This document shows positions 13,820 through 24,025 of a DNA stretch of 64,000 nt, piece after piece. Origin of the DNA: Urechis unicinctus (lineage: Eukaryota > Annelida > Polychaeta > Xenopneusta > Urechidae); contig CM067348.1 of the NCBI GenBank assembly GCA_034190875.2, positions 7,165,563 through 7,229,562 on the forward strand, in the 5' to 3' direction. Position 1 is the stretch's first letter, and each line of letters begins with the position of its first letter. The translations under genes were made by a program, and so were the position numbers. The notes beneath the pieces are model-generated. The model saw nothing but the letters and a program-made list of their open reading frames with translations. It had not been told where the DNA came from and did not search any database.

Positions 13820-14017
13820 TCACTGTGTGATCACACACTCCCCAGGAGTCCAGTAGACAAAGTCCCCATATTCAGCTCCTGCAACGTACATTTGACACTG
13901 GATCTGTGTGTAGTATTGGTCAGTTTTTGTATATACCTTTTTCGTGCCACGTTGGGTAGTCCTTCCAAATACTGGTAAGCCATGATTGTTGAGCTTCAAA
14001 CAAATCGGCCGGTTTTT
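13820..14017 (-). pseudogene. YqaJ recombinase C-terminal remnant
   Basis: A minus-strand frame of about 65 codons reads ICLKLNNHG, then YYTQIQCQMYVAGAEYGDFV then YWTP. YYxQxQxQM...G..YCDFVVWTP is the hallmark of YqaJ/lambda-exonuclease-like domains, a phage-type nuclease fold captured by many eukaryotic mobile genes. Only the last third of the domain is present and the frame closes at 13820. It lies upstream, on the same strand, of the PHD remnant. The R1 repeats carry SWIM exons that probably belong to the same protein family, which is an inference from known SWIM-YqaJ partnerships. Confidence 0.65.
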
Positions 14018-14205
14018 ACTGCTTTACAGCCATGGCTGTTTTTATATCGCCGAGTTTATAGCTATCACTCGTTAAATGTTCTTGTTCGCAGATCAAAGTA
14101 TGCCCAAGATCGTTTCTGATTATTGAAATTGTCTTAGATCTTCGTTATCAGCTACTATTTACCGCGTCATTGACGAAAGAGCGCCACACGCACGTTAATA
14201 GCGTC

Positions 14206-14301
14206 GTGTCTTCCGCGCAACCAACAAGATGTCAATACGCTGACAGCTGCTTGTATTCAACCCCGAATCGTTGCGCCGGGGTGACTTCCGGCGGAAGACA
14301 C
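14206..14301. repeat. inverted repeat, 11-bp arms, 74-bp loop
   Basis: GTGTCTTCCGC at 14206-14216 is exactly inverted at 14291-14301 (GCGGAAGACAC) in a local GC-rich patch. It could be the two ends of a very short MITE or a chance hairpin. No target duplication was found. Confidence 0.5.
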
Positions 14302-14457
14302 TTAGCCGATATCGAGAATTCGCCATTGTTTCAGAAAAATCATTCAACAGGGGTGTTATATTATTAGCGATAGCTCATTAATATGCTAAAGAATTTCCAA
14401 TAACATATAATGTATAATAAGATGATATACTTGTAAATGAGAAAACATAGACCTTAC

Positions 14458-14460
<3 letters not shown>

Positions 14461-14511
<51 letters not shown>

Positions 14512-14662
14512 TATATATATATATATATAGATATATATATATAGATATATATATATATATAGATATATAGATATATATATATGTATATATATACACACCA
14601 CATATATATATATATATATATATATATCTATATATATATATATATATATATATCTATATATA

Positions 14663-14702
<40 letters not shown>
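14461..14702. repeat. interrupted (TA)n/(GATA)-like array
   Basis: TA runs broken by TAGATATA and TATCTATA steps. Confidence 0.95.
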
Positions 14703-14707
<5 letters not shown>

Positions 14708-14714
14708 GCTAATA

Positions 14715-14781
14715 TCGAATAAATGAAATATAATACACACATTGACTTTAGATATAAAAAAATATATATGCATATTTATCT
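14715..14781 (+). repeat. 67-bp direct repeat, left copy
   Basis: From TCGAATAAATGAAATATAAT to GCATATTTATCT this matches 18392-18459 in the same orientation with about three differences. It ends 14 bp before the Ginger-type element. The pair brackets the element and part of a TA array. Confidence 0.85.
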
Positions 14782-14794
14782 ATTCTTATATATA

Positions 14795-14876
14795 TGTAGA
14801 GAACCATTTGCCGATCTGTCCCATCTGCAGATGGGTCTGACCCAATTGCGGATCAAGGTTACATCGTCTTAATGTA
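14795..14876 (+). repeat. left terminal inverted repeat of the Ginger-type element
   Basis: Begins TGTAGAGAACC and continues through CCGATCTGTCCC, the palindrome CATCTGCAGATG, GGGTCTGACCC, AATTGCGGATCA and CATCGTCTTA. Each block recurs, inverted, between 17988 and 18169. Confidence 0.85.
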
Positions 14877-15039
14877 TTTTCCCAACCGCGAAAAAAGTAT
14901 CATATCATGATTATTTTTATCGACATTTATTAATTTTCTTGTGCCACAAATACCCCACAATCGCTGCCGTTGGTCTGACGGTGTACATTCATCACAGCAA
15001 TTGTTAAATCTTCTGTACTGACGTTCACGTACTTGGCAA

Positions 15040-16045
15040 TCAATGCATGTGTAGGTCCGTTAACCAACCATTTGGACGTCTCAGACATCGGGTCTCTCTT
15101 TCTGACAGCTTGATGGCTGGGCGCGAAGAATCGTTGTTAGCTATGTCTTTATTTGTACATGCATGTTGCGGATGACAGTGAGTTGAACAAGCGATTCCAT
15201 TCTGTCGGCAACTACATTTTTTAGCTGATTGGCATGGTCCAGTACAACAACATGAGCGCTTGACAAATCCATTGCCAGAGTTTTCTTTCCGGGCTGCGTT
15301 CCGCAAGGAAATGGATTTTGATAGGTCAGGCATCAAACTCCCTGAAAACTCCATCAGATCACCTGCTCTATATTTACTGTTCAGAATTCCGTGTCTGCAG
15401 GCTAATTTGTAAGATTTGACCTTCTGACCATGAACATCGGTCACAACACAAGACAGGCGGGGAAAATCTGTAGATGCTCGATCAATCTTCGGTATTGCTA
15501 CTGACACAGCGTCTCCCAAACTAAACTCCCGTGCCGTAGTACGTTTCTTTCGGTTGTAGTGGTCAGCCATTTTGCTGACAGACTTGTACGTACGATCACG
15601 TGCCTTGTCTCTGAAACTCTCATGCTTCATTTGTTTGGCTGAATCGTCAACTGTAGGTCGCTTTTGGCTTGTTGATTTTGTTGGTTTATGATCTGGAGTT
15701 GAACTTGATTCATCATCTTCAGAAATGTCATCATCTGATGTTTCTGTGGAAATGTTCTGAACACTGTCCGGGCTTACAGTTTGCTGTGGATTCTCCAATT
15801 CCTCCTCGTCAACAACGTGGATCTCTGCCCCAGGAACCATGGCATACTTCGGTTCCTGGCCAAACACTAGCTTGTATGGGAGGTCACCGGTTGTATCAGA
15901 GGGCTGGGCGTTCATATGGTACATGATACGAGGTAACCACGTGGACCATGGACATGATGTGTCACATTCTGACTTCATTGCAGCGATGCGTTGCTCAATG
16001 ACACGGTTGCCACCCTCCACAACACCCTGTGATTGAGAGTGTCGA
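15040..16045 (-). pseudogene. Ginger-type integrase, C-terminal piece
   Basis: Over 320 codons. It opens with the end of the integrase core (GVVEGGNR carrying the acidic residue, then LPRIMYHMNAQP and LVFGQEP, the usual N-x-H/LV(F/Y)G words). A Ser/Asp/Glu-rich linker and a basic beta-rich stretch follow. It ends in a Cys-rich module (CCCTGPCQSAKKCSCRQNG then C-x3-C) like the CXC/tesmin-type metal-binding pattern. The same kind of tail is found on the unrelated element at 25.9 kb. Confidence 0.7.
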
Positions 16046-16083
16046 GGTCGACCTCTAACAAGCGTGACATCATCACCCCAAAT

Positions 16084-16473
16084 CTAAAAGAGGGAATGCA
16101 AAAGTTGATTCACAAATTCGCGGCCATTGTCAGAGTGAAAAATCCGCGGTGGACCTAGATATGCCGGTACACGTTGTTCGATCATTTCAGCAACTTCGTG
16201 GGCTGTTTTCCTCTTTAAAGGAAAGAGTATATGAAACTTCGTGAAGTGATCCACAAAATGGCCAATGTAATTGAATTCCTGGTCAGGCATGTGCCGCATA
16301 TCAATCAAATCAATTTGCACTCGTTCTAAGAAATTGTTGCAAATGATGGTGGTCGGACGGTTTGTGACTGAGTCAACTGGCATTTTGGGCAGTGTTTGCA
16401 AAACTCTTGTATGTAGCTTCGTGTGATTCCGTAGTAGTGATTGTACACCTGACGACAGAAACATCAGCAACAT
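16084..16473 (-). pseudogene. Ginger-type integrase, core piece
   Basis: About 130 codons holding the first two catalytic Asp contexts: VQIDLIDMRH and FHSDNGREFVN, with the spacing of a DDE integrase core. FVDHFTKF between them is also typical (YxDHFTKF). Closest in style to KRBA2/SCAND3-like integrases. Confidence 0.75.
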
Positions 16474-16569
16474 GTATTCAGCGGGAAAAGAATTACAAAA
16501 GTACCAGGAACTTTATGGACAATTATCAAGGTATCAAGATAATAACCGTTAAATGCAGCAGCAAATAGA

Positions 16570-16940
16570 ATACTTACATAATAAGAGCATTTCTTGTACC
16601 CAGCATGGTCCATTTCGGTCTCGTGTACAGATTTGACCACATCGAAGATGGTGTCAGTGGAAACAACCCTCAAGAATTTCTGGTGCTCACCAGTAGCCGC
16701 TTTTTTAACAGGAACAACCAGTGCATCTCTTACGCCTAAGGCTGGCAAATCCATTAAGTCAAATTGCTTGGATTTAACGTAATGTCGAAAATGTGGATTG
16801 ACTTCTTCAGCAGGGTTTTGAAGATGATGCACAATGTCTTTATATTTCTCGCCAGTTATCAATGGTGCTCTTTTACTCTCAACCAGCTTCTGAACGTGTT
16901 CATTCAAGATGGCACGCCGGCGTTCTCTGTCAGCCATTTT
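16570..16940 (-). pseudogene. Ginger-type integrase, N-terminal piece
   Basis: Reads RERRRAILNEHVQKLVESKR, then a KSKQFDLMDL segment and VVSTDTIFDVVKSVH, ending GYKKCSYYV at a GTAAGT splice-donor-like site. This region corresponds to the pre-core H-H/C-C part of KRBA2-like proteins. The frame continues open upstream to 17207, but that part has no family likeness and may be untranslated. Confidence 0.6.
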
Positions 16941-17987
16941 TTTCTTTTTGCGTTCTCTGTGGTCAGTTTGAAAGTGAAAAATAATTTTTTTATTGACAGC
17001 GCTTATATTCAGAAACTCCCAGCCAGCAGGAGCACGGGAGCGTCCGTGACGTGGAGCGTCCGCGACGTATGATTGCGTCTCCCAGACGCCTTGTCCGTCG
17101 TTAAATTGCACTTGTCCCTTCCAACAAACACCCATTCCCGATACGACATTGTCGCCAAGCGAGCTGACGCCAGGTGGTAACGATGACAAGTATATCTGTG
17201 ATACCATCTACCAATAACAACACCGTGTCATCGGATATACGAAACGGAGTCAATGTCATGATTAAGTGCGTGCAGGTTAAAACCTGGCTACTCACGCAAA
17301 ACAATTCATGTGGCATTCTGCAAGCTTTGATAGGAACATATGAGAAAATATAATTTGCTAAAACTCACAAAAATTGATTCACCGTCAGACCAACGGCAGC
17401 GATTGTGGGGTATTTGCCATCCGTTTGCCAAGACCCTGCTAAGAGCACACGATCCCTGCATCCAAAGCTATATCTACCCCAGACAACACCTTGCGGATTC
17501 ACTGCCAGCTGGTGACTAGCAAAGTGATGCGGACACCTGACATTCTTATGTCACTTTAAGATGGTTTTTGCTTCCACAGATGATATCTGTTGGATTTGAT
17601 GTTGATTTCTATTACTTTTTATGATGATTTTCTTTTCACATGCTATGGGTCTTATCCATCCTCAGAAATGGTCAGAAGCATCTGATGAGTCTGACCCATC
17701 TGCAGATTATTTTGTTCCTTATCATGTTTTCCCTGTGTTGCTTAGAATATGGTACTACGGCACATATTTGCGTGCATTAGGTTGCACGTAACGGAAATAA
17801 ATATAAATCTGTAATTTTTTTTGCAATGAGTTTTGTAAACAGCAGTTGCGTGAAAACCACTTGTGGATGATTTTCTTTACATCGTATGTTTACAAAATAA
17901 CGCATGGGATTTGGCAAAATGACTATCCCACTGAGTTTTTCGTTTGTTCGTATTGTAGCCAAAAGCAGGAATAACTTAAAGTACATA

Positions 17988-18169
17988 AGTATAAGACGAT
18001 GCAACCCTGATCCGCAATTGGGTCAGAACCATCTGCAGATGGGTCGCTCTCATTCCGTCAGGGGATCGGCAGATGGGTCGCCCATCTGCAGATGGGCGAC
18101 CCATCTGTCGATCGGTAAACGGGTCAGACCCATCTGCAGATGGGTCAGATCGGCAGATGGGTTGTAACA
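17988..18169 (-). repeat. right terminal inverted repeat of the Ginger-type element, expanded
   Basis: Mirrors 14795-14876 but holds about 115 bp of extra sequence built from further copies of CAGATGGGTC-type blocks. 18070-18107 is a perfect 38-bp palindrome, extending to 18064-18113 (50 bp) with a single mismatched pair. The outer 40 bp and the inner block around AATTGGGTCAG both match the left end. Confidence 0.85.
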
Positions 18170-18204
18170 TATATACATATATTCTTATATACACACATAT
18201 ATAT

Positions 18205-18250
<46 letters not shown>

Positions 18251-18391
18251 GTATAGATATAATCTATATATATACATATATATACTTATATATATATAGA
18301 TATCTATATCTCTATATATATCTATATATCTAGATAGATCTCTCTATATCTATAGATATATAGAATCTAGAGAGATATCTCTATATATCCA
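18170..18391. repeat. (TA)n with TCTATA/GATA variants
   Basis: TA-rich array with many TATCTATA and AGATATCT steps, continuing beyond the second direct repeat. Confidence 0.9.
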
Positions 18392-18459
18392 TCGAATAAA
18401 TGAAATATAATACCCCACATTGATTTTAGATATAAAAAAATATATATGCATATTTATCT
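18392..18459 (+). repeat. 67-bp direct repeat, right copy
   Basis: Same-orientation match to 14715-14781. It lies 222 bp beyond the right end of the Ginger-type element. Confidence 0.85.
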
Positions 18460-18815
18460 AGATATATATACATATATATTCTTATACTACATATATATAT
18501 ATAGATATATCTAAATATCTATATATAAATATATAGATAGATCTCAGATTTATATATATCTCTATATATATATCTATATGTATATATATATATGTATAAT
18601 ATATATATATAAATATATATAAATCTATATATATATATATATCTATATACATATATATATGCATATATATACATATATATGTGCATATATACATATGTAT
18701 ATATATATCTCTATATTTATATATATATATTTATATATCTCTATATATATATATACATACATATTTATATATATATATGTATACATGAATATATACATAT
18801 ATATATCTGTGTGTT
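18460..18815. repeat. interrupted (TA)n array
   Basis: TA, TCTATATA and ACATATAT motifs throughout. Confidence 0.95.
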
Positions 18816-19552
18816 TTATATTTTATCTTAATACACTTATCTTGTCTTTTTTGATAGTTACATGGTGCTCTTTCTACTATTGATTCTGAGAGGACACAAA
18901 TGACTATGACAATTGTGAATGTTTCGAACAATATTGCATTTCAATTGTGATTCGTTAAGTTTGAATCGCTATTTTGTCTTGCTTTGCTTCAAGACACATT
19001 GATGACTCTGTCGAGCAATGACGATACGATTGCTGCTCTGAATGGTGTTTTATTGCTCTTTAATTTCCCCGTTCTTTTGGACAACATATCAAGATTAGAA
19101 CCCATCGGAAAGCTGAAGTAAGCCAACCACCGTTCCATATAAATACCAGTCGAAAATATACCACGCCATTGAATAGTTAAGATCCAATACTATTTGCACA
19201 GCCAAATTGAATGATACAAGATAATGCATTCAGGGAATTGGTTGCGTGATGTTTGTTGGCATAGTTTTAATCGACGTTTTTCATTAATACCACAATTTAC
19301 GCATGAGTCCATGTCATGCGCGTTCCGTTCCGACTGCCAATCGCCAATCTGGTGCGAATCGAAAACATCACATCTGTGACCACTTAGATTCTTTATTGTT
19401 GGGCGGCAGGCTGCACGCTATAGTACTCCCTGGGGAATAAGAAACAATAGAAACTCACCGGATGTGGAAAAAAACCCGCCCTTCACATTGGAGTGGGCTA
19501 CATTTATAGCAGGGATTGAGGGGAATCACGAGGTTACTTTGAATGAACAAGC
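18816..19552. other. no gene recognised
   Basis: AT-rich unique sequence between the TA array and R1 copy 2, with no frame or motif of note. Confidence 0.5.
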
Positions 19553-19732
19553 GCTATAGGGTGGTGTCATCAAAAGGCATGGCGGTTTCCACATTATATC
19601 AATTCATTTTCTGTTGCATTGGATGAAAAAGAACTCCAGCCAGCGAATCAACTTTAAGTGCTGGTGCTTTCACTTTCGTCGAAGAATTTTTATGCTCAAT
19701 AAGGTATATCCAGGCAGCTGCGGACGAAACTG
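19553..19732 (+). pseudogene. THAP-like exon remnant, copy 2
   Basis: Keeps GGFHII, a following W (FLLHWMKK) and CWCFHF, in the spacing of a THAP finger, and ends at the same donor (ACTG then GTAAAT) as copy 1. Frame-scrambled in the same manner. Confidence 0.35.
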
Positions 19733-20559
19733 GTAAATAACAGGGGAATTTTCAATTCTAGGGCGAATAAACGCGAAGCATATGACGCCAAAAATGTTTA
19801 TTCATATGGGCAAATCTGAAGTGGCTTTCCCGTGTAGCGGACTGAAGTAGCTATAATCATCTCGATAGTCTCCGATGCCCGCAAATTTCGTGTCATTTCA
19901 GACCATGCGACCAAAAATCTTGGGTAGTGGCAGAGTATGCTCTGTCAATAGATAACTGCGTTAACGATCCCTGGATCAATCAGAGTGTGTCAATATGGGT
20001 CAATTCCCGTAGGGAGAATTCAATACCAGTTAAGGACATCTGAGAATAAATTAATTCACATTTAGTACATTATATATCACCATAACCCTCCAGATACGCT
20101 GTGAGGGCCTCCGTCGTGCACAGCGACCTTTACCAGAATTGGGGGCATATTTCTCTGCCTGACAAGCTGTCAGCGCTGTGTTCGCGCTTTACCAGTTGCT
20201 GTTTTAAGTTCCTGCGTTGTTGCGCGCATTCTTGTTGCGTGTTTCTATAGCTGTTAAGGACATCAAAGACGTCGCCGAAGGTGTCAAGCGTATTCTAAAC
20301 TTCTGTCACGTCGCAATGAGCACATTTGAAACAGTTCTCAAACACAGAGATTATCATAAAATAGTGAATCTACATTCATCGCCAGTCGTTTGGAGAGTAT
20401 TCTGCAAGAGCATCAGCATTCACCCGATATCATTTCGAAGTTAGCGAGCGTAAATGTTGCTACACCATGACATTACTGTCCCCTTCTTAGTGGAAAGTAG
20501 CCCAGCTGAACACTTTCCTCAAAGATAGGGGAATCCCTTGCTCGCGTTAGAAGAAAACT

Positions 20560-20860
20560 GAGGTTTTAGAATTAGTAAGAAATGCCTGCAGCAACGTAAA
20601 TATTGTGGACTTGGTCAGGGAAGATGATGGAAAAAATATTTACAAGGAATGAAGAACTATTAGTATAGATGGTCAGCATGTCAATTTCCCAGATACCAAC
20701 AAACTTTCTGCATGGCAGGCCGACATGTCAAATGCACCTGAGCTTACTGAGGCTTACTTTCATGACCAAATGCAAATGAAGTCCTATGAGGGTGGCATCA
20801 TTTGAAAGCGAAATACAATGAACCAATCTGGTACCATAGAGTCTGCTGGATGTGAGTGCA
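20560..20860 (+). pseudogene. SWIM-protein internal remnant
   Basis: Translation reads NIVDLVREDDGKNIYKE, then KLSAWQADMSNAPELTEAYF and HDQMQMKSYEGG, then SGTIESAGCECTG. The last C-x-C would form the first half of a SWIM finger whose second half (CKH) is the exon at 21065. At least two in-frame stops interrupt it. Splicing from near 20851 (GGATGTGAGT) is plausible. Confidence 0.45.
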
Positions 20861-21064
20861 CAGGGTTATTCTTAATTTTTATAATTAGAATATTTAACTT
20901 AAGAAAGTTGAATACAGATATGTCACACATCTCATTAATATGTGTAAATACCTATGAAGACTTGCTGGTACAATATTAACTTGTGTTTTGTTTTATGTGA
21001 TGTTGTCATTTAGTGGGAGAGAGGTAAAAATGTTTGTTATTTATTTTCTCATCTTTCTTTGCAG

Positions 21065-21205
21065 AGATGATGGTGGTTGCAAACATGTTGTGGCCATGAT
21101 GTTTGCAGTGGCTGACTTCAATACCAATGCAAAGTCTAATCCAGCATTACCGCCTGATGAAGAGACATGTCGCACGGCTTGTCGCCTTGATTATTTTGAT
21201 GCATG
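21065..21205 (+). pseudogene. SWIM zinc-finger exon remnant, copy 2
   Basis: A strong acceptor (CTTTCTTTGCAG) precedes RDDGGCKHVVAMMFAVADFN, and the frame runs to CRLDYFDAW with a GTAATT donor-like site at 21206. The exon is intact as an open frame, unlike other parts of the repeat. Role: the zinc-binding C-x-H half of a SWIM finger, a presumed DNA- or protein-binding module of a YqaJ-type mobile gene. Confidence 0.6.
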
Positions 21206-21737
21206 GTAATTCCAATTACACAGTCGTTATACTGGTCACATCAGTAATACATCTGACGGAAACTTTACTGTCAACTACATCGGCGTTGCAGTCAACTACG
21301 GCGCAAGTAAACATGGGCATGGTTGCTTCCGCGCAGTCTATATAGTCTACAGAACGAAATAGCTAAACAATTTATCCAAAATAACACCAATATCAAACAT
21401 AAAACGACGAATATTCATCACAGCTTAAATCTCTACGTTCCGCATCGTGTATTGCGTTCGTGTTTTGGAAAAAAATGACCCTATTTTCGGTGGAAAATCA
21501 TTATCGCCGCCTGGCGGCCGTAACGGACACCCAAGAATGTGAAGGCCCCTATTTCATCGTATGTCCCTACAAGCCATCAAATGCATAACGAGACTTCGGA
21601 GAGTTTATTACTAAACAATACCTATTACAACAAAATTTCATAATAAACCCAGCTCAACATTGGGAATAGCTAATCACTAAACTGCTTCCGAAAAAAATCC
21701 TCCCAGGAGTAGTCAAGGCTCTCGGGACTAATAGCTG

Positions 21738-22204
21738 ATTTCTCTCTAATTTAGTCGGTGTGCCATTACGCTTCTAATCCTTGATATCAAGGGTAGACTA
21801 CGGTTTCAATGGCTAATTTGGATTACAATCGTAGACGAGAACAAAATGTCAAAGTGACCCAACTATGACTGCACTCTACTCTAGCTGAGTGGCATTAGTG
21901 TAAGTATGATTCAGAAACATCAGACAGTGATGTATTCCACGTCATGAAGTCTAAATAGTATATCATAAATGGCTGTATTGTGCGTAAATTGTTGCTCGTC
22001 ATTCTCTCGTCGAGTAACCTCTCTCCCACCCTAACTACACCCTCACCTGTGCCTATAGCAAGATGAAAAACGAGCGTGGGTGCATTTATATCATAGATAA
22101 CGGTCTAGATGTCCAACAAGAACAATGGAACAAAGGAATCGGCATAATATGCATATGCCCAGGCAAATTATGTCCACCTCGTCGAAATACTGTCTGGCAA
22201 AACA
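21738..22204. other. no gene recognised
   Basis: Unique sequence without coding or repeat signal. Confidence 0.5.
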
Positions 22205-22215
22205 AATACATATGT

Positions 22216-22246
<31 letters not shown>

Positions 22247-22274
22247 TATATATATTTATATACATATATGGATA

Positions 22275-22307
<33 letters not shown>

Positions 22308-22455
22308 CTATGAATATAAATATATTTTTTATATTTATATACATATATATATATATATTTATAAATATGTATATATATATATATATATATATATCTATAT
22401 ATATATATAAAACCCCCTCTATATATTTTATATGCATATATATGTATACATTTAA

Positions 22456-22486
<31 letters not shown>

Positions 22487-22636
22487 ATGTTTATATATAC
22501 ATGTATATATATATATATATATATATCTCCCTCTATGTATATCTATATATCTATCTCTATATCTATCTCTATATATCTCTCTATATATATCTCTCTATCT
22601 CTCTATATATATCTATATATATATATGTATGTATAC
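22205..22636. repeat. (CA)n then (TA)n/(TCTATA) array
   Basis: Starts with about 14 CA units (22216-22243) and passes into TA and CTCTATAT motifs. A 209-codon plus-strand frame runs through it, but its Ile/Tyr/Ser runs are repeat artefacts. Confidence 0.95.
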
Positions 22637-23653
22637 ACGGGCTATCGGGCTCTAAACTCGCTCATTCTGGGGGCCATCATCACATTAAGGTACACCCAGC
22701 CACCTGCGTTATGGCCGTTGTGTTCCCGACCTTTATCGAAAAAAATCCAAAAACCTGTATTTCATCATAACTTTCTAAAAAATCTCTTCCCTACGTGTAT
22801 TCAATCATCTAGTTTTATCATATCTGTCGTATTTTTTGGGACAGAGAAAACCGCTCGCAGACACTGTCCATGTTCTCTTGCTCAAATGTACTGTTAGACA
22901 TTTTTTTAAAGCCTCGTTGTAACTCCAACGCTTGAATGAGGAACAAAGAGACGACGCGACACCAGTCATCGAAGCAATCGCGGATGTTTGATTCGAAGGT
23001 TCGCGATAATGTTTTTGATTATCGCGGCTTCCGCGAAAAATGTAGCCCAATAATTTCAATAGAGTAAGAAATGCCACTCGGATCCTCCTGCCATATGCTG
23101 CTCTCGTCTATTCAGCGAAAGAAACACTCACAGGCGTTAATGACGATACACAGCTTTCACGAGCTGATGCCGCGGGTGCAGTACCGCAACATTGTCTCGA
23201 AAATACAGCCTACTTCCTGGTTTGAGCGGAAAACCCTTTGTTTGCCTTTGCTCTTCCGAGAATGGTATGCATATATGGCGCTAAGTGGTTAGCAGTGCAG
23301 CCCGGTGCCGCGCAATACCCTCTTCCAAGTGCTACAGGGGATGGTCCAACGCCTCATAGCCATTCCATCAGCACCATCTACCTGCATCCATATACATTTG
23401 AATACTCAGCTACTACACAACCTACCATCAATATGTGTGATATGTTGATGGTAACAAAGATGATCGGTTCTCGATCCATCCCTTCGTAATTGCGCTGCAC
23501 AGAGCAGACACACATTGCAGATCGATTGTTTTCAGCACGAAGTCGCTAATTCGTTTGTGATAGATTTGTAGATGTTGAAAGGTGCAGCTGATCTCAATTT
23601 GTAAACACTTGATTAAACCTTAGGGGGATGAAATCGTGCCGGAGGTAGATGTG
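22637..23653. other. no gene recognised
   Basis: Mixed sequence. AAGGTACACCCAG-CACCTGCG at about 22686-22707 echoes part of the R1 exon (959-980), possibly a fragment of a third copy. Nothing else is evident. Confidence 0.4.
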
Positions 23654-24025
23654 ACGATGGAAGATAAAACAGACGCTGAGCTACAGCCCAGTTGAGGAAT
23701 AGAACATTTACGTAGAGCTGCAGCCCAGTTGATGAAGAGAAAATAGACGCTGAGCTTCAGCCCAGTTGATGAAGAGAAAATAGACGCTGAGCTACAGCCC
23801 AGTAGAAGAAGAGAAAATAGACGCAGAGCTTCAGCCCAGTTGATGAAGAGAAAATAGACGCTGAGCTACAGCCCAGTAGAAGAAGAGAAAATAGACGCAG
23901 AGCTACAGCCCAGTTGGGGGGAGGGGAACCGACGCAGAGCTACAACCCAATTAAGGACGTAAAAACAGAAGCTGAGCAACAGCCAAATGGATGAAGAGAA
24001 AAAAGACGCAGAGCTACAGCCCAGT
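23654..24025 (+). repeat. 37-bp minisatellite, about 10 units
   Basis: The unit is built on GACGCTGAGCTACAGCCCAG plus TTGATGAAGAGAAAATA. Successive GACG starts at 23746, 23783 and 23820 are exactly 37 bp apart. The middle units are nearly identical and alternate TTGATGAAG with TAGAAGAAG variants; the outer ones are diverged. Since 37 is not a multiple of 3, a coding repeat is unlikely. Confidence 0.9.

Larger units (their letters stand above)
14795..18169 (-). mobile_element. Ginger-type integrase DNA transposon
   Basis: A 3.4-kb element with inverted ends that open TGT and close ACA and contain repeated CCCATCTGCAGATGGG blocks. Inside, on the minus strand, are three coding pieces of a retroviral-type integrase close to the KRBA2-like/Ginger group: an N-terminal zinc-binding-like region, an integrase core, and a long C-terminal part with a Cys-rich tail. 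Ginger elements are cut-and-paste transposons whose integrase is kin to that of Gypsy LTR elements. As I recall, they have TGT ends and about 4-bp target duplications. Both flanks are TATA here, so a duplication cannot be told from the surrounding TA array. Junctions between coding pieces resemble spliceosomal introns, known in this gene group. It looks nearly whole, with about one or two breaks. Confidence 0.7.
19553..21737 (+). repeat. dispersed repeat R1, copy 2
   Basis: The longer of two R1 copies. It preserves the THAP-like exon (19553-19732), an extra coding-looking block (20560-20860), the intron end plus SWIM exon (to 21205), and about 480 bp more before the shared closing motif AGTCAAGGCTCTCGGGACTAA near 21712-21732. 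The segment 21524-21552 is the inverted counterpart of 1479-1507 in copy 1 (AGGGGCYTTCACATTC), which suggests the ends of a DNA transposon nested in or defining the repeat. Identity to copy 1 is about 85-90 percent in aligned parts by eye. Confidence 0.75.

Noticed and set aside
16764-17072. Plus-strand frame with hydrophobic content
   Set aside because: Antisense to the integrase N-terminal piece, which has clear family words on the minus strand.
22268-22897. 209-codon frame at the CA/TA array
   Set aside because: Two thirds is repeat-derived Tyr/Ile/Ser. The tail beyond 22640 has no known domain.
23654-24025. CRISPR-like array
   Set aside because: Units are contiguous 37-bp tandem repeats without unique spacers, in an animal genome.
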